Assembly (NCBI RefSeq): GCF_048771995.1
Contig: NC_133024.1
Coordinates: forward strand, 62,330,501-62,394,500
Length of the DNA stretch: 64,000 nt
Source of the DNA: Taeniopygia guttata
Lineage: Eukaryota; Chordata; Aves; Passeriformes; Estrildidae
Reading direction: 5' to 3'
Shown: positions 50,321 to 61,119 of the stretch, one piece after another
How the letters are laid out: each line of letters starts with the position of its first letter
Numbering within the stretch: position 1 is the first letter of the stretch
Made by a program: the position numbers and the translations under genes
Notes under the pieces: generated by a model
Told to the model about the DNA's origin: nothing
The model's input: the letters and a program-made list of their open reading frames with translations, nothing else
The model's database searches: none

Positions 50321-50326
50321 AATAAA
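50321..50326 (+). terminator. MRPS31: Polyadenylation signal of MRPS31
   Basis: AATAAA in the context aagcaataaactc, followed by a GT-rich stretch (tgtgcgtgtccctgtgtgtg) typical of a downstream cleavage element. The gene end is therefore near 50345. Confidence 0.85.
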
Positions 50327-50849
50327 CTCAAAGGTCATCTTTTCTTATGTGCGTGTCCCTGTGTGTGTAGATACTTTTGATAGCAAAAGAAGGAACTGAA
50401 AAGTGTGGCTATTGTAGAATGTGCATTTAAAATGTAGTTTATCAGAACTGTTGTATTCTAAATTTGAAACTGGTCTTTCAATGATACAAAATCCTAGGTC
50501 TAGTTCAACTTCCTACACCCTTCACAGTTGGGCTGTATCTTGGCAGGTTGGATCATCTTTCCTGTTTTAGAAAACTTGAAATGCTTTCATTTTGCTAATT
50601 TATGAACCATGCTGGTGTTTGGATGGTATTAATAATTTCTCCCCCCTTTTACTAGCTATATTTATTGGTTCATTTGAAAGGTTTTGATAATGACAAAGTG
50701 ATTTGAATGGTATCCTTTTTGATTCATGTGCTCAGTGAAAGGCTGTTGTATTCCTGAGATGGGTGCACAGCATAACACTGGTGAGTTACAGAAAATAACA
50801 ACGAAGTGGTATTCCTTAGGGTTTGCTGTTGGGACTGGTGCCACCAACA

Positions 50850-51100
50850 ATAACTTCAAGCTGTAAGGGGGATGGTTGACATTAGATGTTAGGTAGACAT
50901 TCTTTGCCTTGAGAATGCTGAGGCACTGGCACAGGTTTCCCAAAGAAGCTGTGGATGCCCCATTCGGGGAAGTGTTCAAGGCCTAGATTGGATGGGATTT
51001 GGAGCAGCCTGGTGTGGTGAAAAATGTCTCTGCCCATGGAAGAGGGGTTGGAACTAGATAGTCTCTAAGGTCCCCTCCAACTCAAGCCATTTGATGATTC
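50850..51100 (+). mobile_element. CR1 LINE 3' end downstream of MRPS31
   Basis: Sense CR1 terminus: ggcactggcacaggtttccc, gaagctgtggatgcccc, gaactagatagtctctaagg and tcccctccaactcaagcc, ending at a gatgattc remnant. It starts about 500 bases after the MRPS31 polyadenylation signal. Confidence 0.92.
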
Positions 51101-54100
51101 CAAAGTTATTCTGCTGCCATCCATACATCCATTCTGAAGCTTTTGACTAACTTCCCAACAGTATTATTTAAAAAATGGTCTGAATGTCAAGTAATCCATA
51201 AAGTGCTGTTCCACTAGAGCAGACAGTTTTTTGATGACTTGCCTTGGAGCGGAGACCTTATCTCCTGCATCTGAAGGACTAGAAAGAGGACTAGAAAGGG
51301 GAGTTGTTGCCTACAGATTACATTATTCCAGTCCTATTTTCTGTCTAGTCCTGTGATGTTGCTGAAGCAGCTTCATGTTCTAAATAATCCTTTATTCCAA
51401 TTAAATGTGTATGGTACTTTCTATTTATTGAACTGTTGCAAAGTATTTTACTTCAGTTATCTCTTGCTAAATTTTCATCCAGAACTACTCAGTCATAATT
51501 CAGGATTCTGAGCAATCATCTTGCTGCTTAAATTTACAGAGCATTTCCAGCCCTGTATTTTGTGTTATTCCCTGTTCTCCCCAATCACATTAGCAACTAT
51601 TGGCCCTATAAATACACTCCTGTCTGTTTCTCACATTTACTTATAACTCAAGCAAGAAGGAGGATTAATACAAAATATAGACTGAAGGTAGAACACCAGC
51701 TTTGTATGCAAATTGATTTTTAAAATGATAGTTACATGAAAGAGAATGAAAAATGAAGAGTTGGCCTTTTTCTGTGAGTTGGAATATTCTTGCTGTGTTC
51801 TGCTCATCTTCAGATTTGAGTTTGCCCTTCTGACAATAGGAAAGACTTGGGCTGTGGAAAGGAAAAGCAACTTTTTGACTTTCTGACTGTAAGAACAGCA
51901 AGATTCAAGTTTTGCAGAAATTTTTAGAGGCTTCCTGGCTTTGGAATAGAGAAAGTGAGAATTTTATCAAAATATCTCCATTTGGTACTATGATAGTTTT
52001 AATTTTTGGTTCAATGCCCAGATATGTTTTGTTTAAAAAATACTGTTCCCAAATTTCTACCAAACTGTAGTGCACAGCCTGCGTCCTGCTGTTTTCAAGC
52101 CTTTTCTGAAACAAGGTACAGTGACTTTGAAGTCAGTGCAGGATTTTAGAAATAGTTCCTTATGTGTATTTGCCTGTAGTCTGTGTTTTGATATGAAAGA
52201 CAGGACGCTCACAAGCTCTTGCTGGAAGAGGTTCAAGAGTGCATGAAAGTACTGAATTTCACTGCCCTGGGAACAAGGTGAATGTTATAGTTTAAACAGA
52301 TTCATTAGGAGGTCAGTACTTGGGTAAGCTCTTAACAAGAGCTCTTGATGCTTAGGATCTTTAGAAAGCTGTAGTAATTCCTACCTAGGTGCTTAAATAT
52401 AGATTTGAGAGTTAACACTAGGCAACAAGATTTGTATAATGAGACCTAGCTGCACATATGTTTGGAGGCTTCTGGGACTGCTCAAGGCAAATTATGAGAG
52501 TCCAAGTGACAGGACTTTATGTGTGGGGATTTTTGGGGTGTACACTGCTTGGTAATAGGCTTTGCTACTTTTTAAAACATTGCTTACAGATTAGTCACTT
52601 TCAAGCATGAAAATTCCCCATTTCTTTTGAATCCCAAAGGATAAAAGCTGTCTGCTGTTCAGAGTGGAGCCAATGTTGCAGCTATTGATTCCCACTCTGG
52701 AGTCATTTGGGCTTTTATTGGGATGATTGATTTTCCCCTACTTGTAACTGGTTAGGTGGTGCCATGTGGTAACTTAACGTGCTCAGCATTAGCATCTGTG
52801 CTAGGTAAAATAACATTTGTTACATTCTGCACTCTTCCATTTCTATCTTTGTGCATGAAGCTGAGGTCTTGTAATGTGCTGCTAATGCTGTGCTTCCCTG
52901 AAAAGGAAAGTTGTCTGGCTTTGGCGGGGAGCTGGGGTTGACACTGCCCTGAGAAGAACAAGAAGATGGAGCAGACTGGCCCAGAGCCATAACTGTGGGG
53001 AACGTTTCCCATGTGCAATTTTGGGGTGACAGTTCTTCCTCTGAGGTGACTAAATGGGTGCACAGCAGGAGGATGTTTTGTTGAGTGGAGATGGCTGTGT
53101 TACCGGGAAGTTGCAGGCAAAGGCTTAAGAGGTTCATAGCTGGAGGCAGGGTTGCTGTTGTTAGCGCTGTGAATGGTGGTCATGGCTTCCCCAGCCTACA
53201 TGCTGCATTGTGTAGTCTTCTCCCACGCTTTCTGTTATGTCCAAGTAGTCTCCATTTTCCACCTGTCTGGTGCTACTCCAGCAGTTCCAGAGGGTCTCTG
53301 GCCATCTTGGAGGAGATGGAGCATTTGCTCCCTAGATGGTAGTAAGAAAAAGCTGGAAGAACAGTTGTATGGTTGGATTGTGAGGCTGTCTGTGCTGGGA
53401 TTCCAGCTCTATGGTGTTATCCCTGCTAAGCAATTTCACTGCAGCGTTATTGTGGGCTGTGCCTAACAGGAGGCTTGCACTCCTTGAACACTTACTTGAG
53501 CACTGGAAGAAAGCAGGCAGTGGCTTAAGTTAACCTTTTGGACTTGGCAAGAGGGGTTAAAATGAATGGGGTGAATATGGAGGAAAATCTTGCACAGGTT
53601 TCCATACAGCAGGCAGTTGTTGCTTAACCCATGTATTTTTAGATGAACAGGAGCATCAGAGGAGTCCTTGAGTGCTACTTAGGTCCATTTTTTTTCAGCA
53701 CTTTCAGACATAATAAAATTTCAGCATGAAAAGAAGACCTCATCAGAAGCTTGTGCTTTGAGAACCCTGAAGTGGCAGTTGTGTAAGAATGGCCTCACTC
53801 AAAGTATTGCTTTCAGTGAGGATTTAAGAGTAAATAGTCTTGGTTTAGCTGGTCTTGTGAGGATCACTTAAAATTATGTTTGTGGACTGAGAACAATGAC
53901 TTCTGAGGCTGCAGGGTTCTGGTTTTCACTGCACTTTGGAAAGTCCAGCTGCCTCTGTGCTAGTGTCCAGCAGGACATGGCAAGGGTGTAAATCCCACCC
54001 TGCCCAGTGGCTGTGGCATTTTGGTCTCAGGATCTCCACAAGATGTCAGTGTAGATTTATTGGATTAGATATAAAAATCCTTGTGTTGTTCCCTCTAATA

Positions 54101-54650
54101 GATTAAAGCAAAAACTGTTCTAAAGCTGCACAATGGGTTTGATTGTGCTCTGGAACGTGTTGCCTGCTGGAAGATTGAAGTGGCCAGCGCTGGCGTCGAG
54201 GGAGGAGGGTGAGTGTCACCCTGAAATGGGAGCAGAGCTCTTGGCTGAAACTGGCAGTCCTTTGCTCTCATCAGCGTGCCCTTATTCCCTTGGAGACAAG
54301 CTGCAGATGCACTCGTGCTGTATATTTTACTCAAAGAAGAGCTGGAAACCTGAAGAAAAACCAGAAGGGCCATCCAGGGTGGGAGGAAGGATGTGATGAT
54401 GGTTGAATCAAGTCACATACTGGAGAAGCGTAACTGCTGGCTGGATGGTATCCAAAGCTTGCTTGATTTCTTTCCGTATGAAAAGCGGACTTGCAATGTC
54501 CAGTGAGCTGCAAGGGACTGAGGCATAACATCCAGCCGAAGGGAGTTCCCCTTGACCATTTACTTCTTCTGCACAGTGGTCCCAGGCATAGCATCGACGT
54601 GTTTGAGAGCCAGCCAGCTCCCCTCTCTTCTCCCTTGAAGCGCCTGGTAT
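51101..54650. other. Intergenic, no gene seen
   Basis: The stretch between the CR1 end and the CpG-rich block. Several short open frames on both strands lack splice context, conserved motifs or starts worth supporting. No repeat family was recognised. Confidence 0.5.
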
Positions 54651-54679
54651 TTTATTCCCATTTTCCCAATGAAAGCCAA

Positions 54680-54950
54680 ATGCAATGCAGCCCCCCCGCC
54701 TCTCCTTGCGGCCGGGGCTGCGGTCCCCGCCCCAGCGCGGGGCTGGCGTGGGTGGCCCCGCTGCCAGCGGAGCGCTCGGGAGCCGCGGGAGCCGCCGGGC
54801 GGTGATTCCCTGCCGGCCGCTGCACCCTGCCACCGCCAGGGAGGGAGCGAAAGGTGACGGTGTTTGTCAGCGGTGGCAGGAATAGCCACGTTCCCGATTT
54901 CACGGGGGAAGTGGGGAGTTGAGGGGGGGAGACCACTGCGGCGCTCAGCC
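54680..54950. promoter_or_regulatory. Orphan CpG island
   Basis: About 270 bases dense in C, G and CpG (for example gcggccggggctgcggtccc) stand in an AT-rich intergenic region with no protein gene beside them. CpG islands usually mark promoters. On the plus strand a donor-like cag|gtaggg follows at 55079/55080. This could be the promoter of a noncoding RNA or an unseen gene. Direction is unknown. Confidence 0.6.
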
Positions 54951-55099
54951 CTGGCCCCAGAGTGCCGCGTAGCCAGGTGGTGGCGAAAGTCGCGCCTCAT
55001 CTTCCATGCGGGCGAGCACTCGCCCACCTAAATTTGAGGGGATGCCAGCCGCTCCTAGCATTTGCATTGTGCAGATCAGGTAGGGATGGGGATGCAGAG

Positions 55100-58000
55100 T
55101 CCTTCTTTCCTTGATGTGTCCTCTCAGCTCACCTTGGGGATGGCTGAGATGACTTTCTGGGGGCAGGGGATTCCCGAGGAAGCACTTGTGATTTCTTGTC
55201 CTCTGTGCTACAGCAATTGCAGGGCTCCACTTGACCCTTGGCCTCACTAGAGAATTATTCTTATTTTGTTGATGGCTAAGCAATTTTGCCTGTTCAAGGG
55301 CTGGACTCTGCCTGCTGCTTGTTCCTGGCTGGGATGGGCTCCTGGCCTGCCCAGGGTGCTCTGCAAAAGCTGGGCAGTTTTCAAAGATGGGATAATATTT
55401 TTTGAGGTAATTTTTGAAATAGAATAGAGCCTGTTGCTCAGAATCACAGCAGCCACATTGGATAAGCGAAAAGGTGCGAATAAAACAGCCACTAAGATTT
55501 AAGGGCAAAGCTATGATCTTGTTCCTCAGGTTGGTGATTACCCCCTGAAATCAATGGGATTGCTCAAGCAAGGTTACCATTTTAAACCTGACAAGGCTTT
55601 ACTCTGAACTTACCCTAAGCCCATCTGGTGAGGAAATATTTACTTAGTGCTTTCCAGTGGGAAGAAGGGAACTGGAGACACACATCAGCTGCTCCTGAAA
55701 ACCTTCCAGTCTCTTAGACTGGGGCTTATTCCATTATGTATATATTACGTATGGTAGCAGCAGGTGCAAAATTATTTTATAAAGCTGGATTTCAAACCCA
55801 CAAGTTATAAGAAATAAAGTGAAAAAATAAAAGGAAAAGGTAGAAAATAAAATATAAAGCATTTTTCAAATTTATCCTAATTTTAAGTTGAAAATGAATA
55901 TTGCTCCAGTGTTGCTATAAGTGTAATCTGCTCAAAAGGCCCTGTTATCATAGATCTTAATACACTGGGAGACATTGTTTGAATGAAATTATTAGAAGTT
56001 ACTTTCCCTCCCGTTCTCTCCTGAAAGCAATTTAATGTTTTTTTTCAAGAAAGGTTGTTTTAGGACAGTCACAAGATATCCAGGCCTCAGTGTGGCAGTG
56101 CTCTAACAGATTGGCAGCGATACTGAGCAGCAATATCCAGACACGGATTGTGCCGGTGTCATGGGGGTGTAAATCCGAGTTTCCGATTGCTTCAAAATCA
56201 GGAGCAGCTGCCAGGCACAGGAAAGGTTGCTTGCCTGAATTCAGGGCTGCAGCCGAACTGGTTCCTCTGCCACTGCAAGCCATGGGACTTGCGGAGTGGC
56301 AGAGAGGGATGGAGGCTGCCTAAAGCCACTCAGGTCACCCTGTGGCTGGTGGGGCTGCCATGGGTCCTGCTGGGACACAGCGGGGAGAAGAGCACTTCCC
56401 GGTGCTCTGCAGTGGCCAGCTGTCCTCTTCCCTCTCTTCCAGACCTGGAACATCTCCTGCTCTTTGGTAAGTGCCTTCTGCAGGTGCTTTAAAAGCTGCT
56501 GTTAAGTTTCCCAGCTTCTCTTCTCCTCCTCCACAGAGAAAGGATCCTAATCTCATGGGTGTTTGCAAATGTGAAAAATGAAGCTAAGGCTGCTTCCCCT
56601 GCCTAATAATTTTTTGAAATTTGGTGAAACAAGCTTGGCTGTTCCTCTAGGTTCCTGCTGTGCCTCTTCTGCTTGCCCAGAGCGCAGTGCTGCTGGTTAT
56701 CCCTCCCTCATGGAAGCCACGGAGGCCTGACCCTGTGTGCTGGCTGCTGTTAATGTTACTGACTCCAGCACCACCTCCCATGAAAGCCAGGCTGGGGCCC
56801 CCCTGCAGGAAGATCCCTACTGGAGGAGACTCTGTGGCCGTGCATCTGACAAGGAGAGATGTTGGATATGCCTTCTCCCAGGCTGCGCTGAGTCCCTGGG
56901 TACGTGTGTACCATGAAATCTGTGGCTTTGGTGTGAACCTAACTGACACCCCAGGCAGTTTTCCTGCAACATGGTGATAATAGGACTGACCAAAACCGTA
57001 GCTCAAACACCCAGCTCAGATGTTTTTCCTCTGTGAACCAAGGGGCTGGGAATGGCTGGCTTTCCAAAGCCTTGGCCTGTGCTGTGTTGCACCATGGATC
57101 ATTTTCATCATGGAAAAGTGATGGATAAGAAGAGAGGGAGCAGGCCCTGTGATTTTGACCTGGCTTGTTTCAGTCTGGCATCAGATAGCCAGAGAGGTGG
57201 GCTTGGTTGGCTGATGCTTGGCCCACAGTCTCCTCATCCCTGAGCCATGGTGTGCCCAGCTGCACTCCCACAGGCTCAGGACTGAAGTTCTGCAGCTCCT
57301 TGTGCCCCAGCTTTTAAAAAATTTTAAAAGAAACTTGGTTTCTTTCTTGGCAGTAGTATTATTTGGAGTTTGAATGAGGCCATGCAAGGCTCATTCCCAA
57401 TTCTCCACGGACATTAGCAATAACTTGTTCTTTGTCTCTTTTTCTGCAGCACATCCTCCAAATGGTGTTTAATCAGAATCCAAGGTAGGGAGCAGACAGG
57501 TTTCACCTCTTTAATCACCACCACTGAAGTATTTCCACCATACTGCAGTGCAGGGGGCAGATTGTTTATCCTTCCTGGAGCCATCTCCACATCTCCTTCA
57601 GTTGCCAAGGCACGGTGTTGGTAACAGGAGCAGACTTGGGCATGACCAAGGAGGCCAAAGCTGGAGCTGTTACCTGGTCAGGAGGCTAAGGGGCACATCC
57701 CTGGATATCCAGTGCCAGGATACCCAGGATACCCAGTGCCTTGAGACCCAGCAACATCATCTCTGGCCATCATCCAGAGCTGAGGGGTGAACGCTGCAGT
57801 TTTCCCTCTCACCCAGCCCTGGGAGAAGCACTGAGACCTGTACATCAGATCTGCTCCCTCCTCTCCCCAGGTGGAAATGGGGAAGTAAAAACCTTAATCC
57901 CTCCTCTCCTGGACACAATGGGAAGGAGAAGCTGTCTTTGCTTTCCACTACCTTGCAGCTGAAAGGAGGAGGAGAAAAGTGAATGTGGAAAGGGAGAAAG

Positions 58001-60150
58001 GAGAGGCTTTGGGCATGGAGATTCCCCTCAATGACCACTCTGGAGTCTGCTGAAACCTGAAATGGGCACACTTGGGTGTGCAGTCTGCAGTGTGGCACCC
58101 CTGCTTGTAGAGAAAGCTTTTTCTGACTCATACAGTAACAGTACAGGGCAATCTGGGAAGGCAACCCAGGGAAAAATCTGTCCCACCTGTGTTTGTGTCA
58201 GGGGTGTTGCTGGTTGTTATTTATAACATTTAATTATTATTTTTTAACTTGTCCCAGTTCTTCCCAGGCAGAGAAGGTCATTTCAGCCATTGCCCAGGAA
58301 AGAAGATGGTGTTAAACTGGTAGAAAAAAAAAAAAAAAGCTAAATTCCTGTGGGTTTATTTTTTGTTTTCTTTATTTTTTTCTTGGTTTTGCCATTCTCA
58401 CTTTTGTAAGCACTCCTACATACCTCACACAAATGAGAGTTGAACTTGGCATTTAAAAAAACAAAGGGTGGAGCAGCACAGAAAAATGGAGGTGAGCCTG
58501 TGTTAATGATTGGCAAATAAAAACCCAAACATTAAACCGATTTCTTGTCAAAAAGCACCAGGAACGTGTGCCAGGGTGGTGGGCAGAGGGGGCAGGCAGC
58601 TGGGCAGGGGAGAACCTGGCAGAGGGAATACCCTTTGCCCACAGCCCCCTGCCTGTGTTTGTGTGATGCCTGGCATGGGATGAGAGCCTTTTGGAGAAGG
58701 AAAATCAGCCCTTGCTTACAGATGGGATGAGTCTGGGCACCAAACAGGACATGCTGGTTCTGGAGAGGGTCACTTGTGGCAGCAGCTCCAGGTTTATGGC
58801 CATGAGTTGCCTCTGCAGTGTGTGAGAATGGTCAGGAGCACTGAAAGAGCACCACACCTATGTCCTGTCTGTGGCCTGAGGTTGTCACCATCATGTACCT
58901 AAGCTGGGAGGAATGGTTACTGCTGTGAAAGGATGCAAAATCAGGCATAAAATGGAAAGAAATTACAATTCTGTGGCAAGTTTCCTCTACTTCTTTTGCT
59001 CTCTCTCTATGGTTAAAAAGAAGAAGTTGAGGGGCTTGGGGTCTTCCACAAGTGTTCACCTCAGGCTGTGGGCTCAAAACTTGCCCTATTTAGAGTGTAA
59101 TTGCCTTACTTTGCTGTGGTCTGGTATAACTGTGATGTGGGATGAACACACTCCTCTGCCCTGGCAGCATGACCCTGCCCAGGAGTAAATGACTGTGGCA
59201 GCTGTCAAGTAAATGCAATAAAAAAATTAAATATAGCTGTTAACGCATCTCTTTTTGCTTTGACTCTTATAATTAGGTCAGATAGAGCAGCTACTAATTT
59301 GAGTAGTTTCTGTGGTTCCCCTCAGACAGCCTTTTTAGCAGCAGTCCCTAATTTTTAATTGGGCTATGGAAAGACATTACCCTTTTCTGAGCCATTTGCT
59401 AGACCTGCTCACCTCCACAGACAGTGACACACAATGTTACTGCACAGAAGCCAAAACCAACAAATCAACAAACAACCCGTGGTCTCTGATAATCCAGGTG
59501 ACGTAGGTAATAATTTACGGAAGACACTTGCATGCTGGGTTTTTGGTCGTGACAAGCGAGCTGTGACTGTCAGGGTGCATGCTCTGGCCTTTCACAGGAA
59601 TGGAGATAAAGATTTGAATCTAGGACATCCAGGGCTAGGTCAGCTCAAAGGTCCCTGACAAGGGTTTGTCTCTAGGATGAATGTATGCCCCTTCCCATCA
59701 AAAGTGTCCAACGCAGAGGTAGCTGTGTTGCACCAGGATGCTTGCAGGGGAGTAAGGCTGGCTGTGCCATCCCATGCCACCCTAGAGCTCCTGAATCTCC
59801 CAGCTGAACAAGACTCATGATTCATGCATCATGAAATCAAAGGGAGGCAACATAGCTCTCTAATCTGATATATGTGAAGTACAAGCTGGGTGGCTTATTA
59901 ATTCCAACTAGAGAATGTTTTTTTTCTTTTTCCTTCTTTCAGAAAAAAAACCCCAAAAAACAAGTAAACAAACCAAAAATTTGTGACTTAATGGTTTCCA
60001 GCGATGGAGAGTCCACAGCATGACTAAGTTGTTGCAGTGCTTAATTGTGCTGATGAAGACAATGGAGTTACTGTAAACTGAAGTTATACTGCATAAAAAA
60101 TTTGGCCTAGTTACCCAAAAGGAGCAGCACTTTAAAGTCTCTGTATGTCT
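55100..60150. other. Intergenic, no protein gene supported
   Basis: GC-richer than the introns to the left, so many short chance open frames occur on both strands. Two small exon-like units bounded by consensus splice sites were noticed at 56443-56466 and 57450-57484. An A15 run lies at 58324-58338. No transposon was recognised. Confidence 0.45.
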
Positions 60151-61019
60151 TTAAATAAAATTATTCTCCAGCAGAAGACACGGAAATTAAAGACTTTTCT
60201 TCCAAAGCATACTACAGCAGTCAATCCGTCTCCAGAATACTACTGAGATATTAATGCCAAAGCCAAGTTGCACCCATGTTTAAGACAGTTAATTGGACTT
60301 ATTTCATACATCAGTCTGTCTGTTGTCGTTAGGGCTATATTGCTGCTGGCTGTGATAACATTTTTATCTGTTAACTTCCAAGCTGCTACGAGTAACACCA
60401 GCTACTCATTAAATGAGTCAGCTAACTTTCCTTTTAACTGTTTCTTCTGCTCCCCTGAAGATGTTATGAATGTGTGGTATGACAAGCTGGTCAGCACTCA
60501 TTCCTTTAAAGCTTATGTATCAATTTTATTGCCACAGTAGGCTTTCTAAAAAATGGGATCAGAGTCTGCAGCAGCTGGGCAAGATATATTTGCCAGTTCA
60601 GTGCAAAGACCTGAGTGAAAAAGAAATTGTTTTGATTTATTTAAAAAGCATCTTATTATGGAAATTTGTGCTACAATATCCAGGCTTTTACTCCCACAGG
60701 AACAATTCTTACAGGCTATCTGAATTATCCAGAAAGTTGCAAGGCATATTTATACTTAAACTGGATTATAAGGAAATACACTGCAAATCACAGCAACAAA
60801 TCACTACTAATCACAATCAATCGAGTGATTAAAGCTCTGGAATCTCTCCATCAACATTGCGTTGATGGATGTGAAATTGCATGCAAGTGGCACTGAGGTT
60901 CCCTGTGCCAGCCCAATGCTGTGCCTCTCATCTCCCCTCTCACCCAGCATGTTGCAAGGTTTTCCCTTGAAACAATGTCCTGATAAATAGCTTTTCCATC
61001 CTGGATGCTATTTTCACAG

Positions 61020-61119
61020 GAGGACTGAAGACCTTTATCCCAGAGAAAGAAGGAACACTGTACATTGTGGAAGCCTACAAAGATTTTAGCCCCTACAGAT
61101 TAGTCACACCCTTACTCAG
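61020..61119 (+). other. Exon-like segment, 100 nt
   Basis: An acceptor (tgctattttcacag) and a donor (ctcag|gtaaaa) bound a stretch open in one frame: GLKTFIPEKEGTLYIVEAYK followed by DFSPYRLVTPLL. The protein segment was not recognised. About one in five random 100-nt windows is open in a given frame, so the support is the splice sites plus the plausible composition. Confidence 0.25.

Noticed and set aside
54408-55508. Overlapping minus-strand frames of 141-187 codons around the orphan CpG island
   Set aside because: They follow GC content and show no conserved motif. Kept only as a CpG island.
60268-60540. 90-codon frame with a hydrophobic stretch and N-glycosylation-like sites
   Set aside because: A hydrophobic run in AT-rich DNA is common by chance. 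No splice partner, signal-peptide cleavage context or family was recognised.
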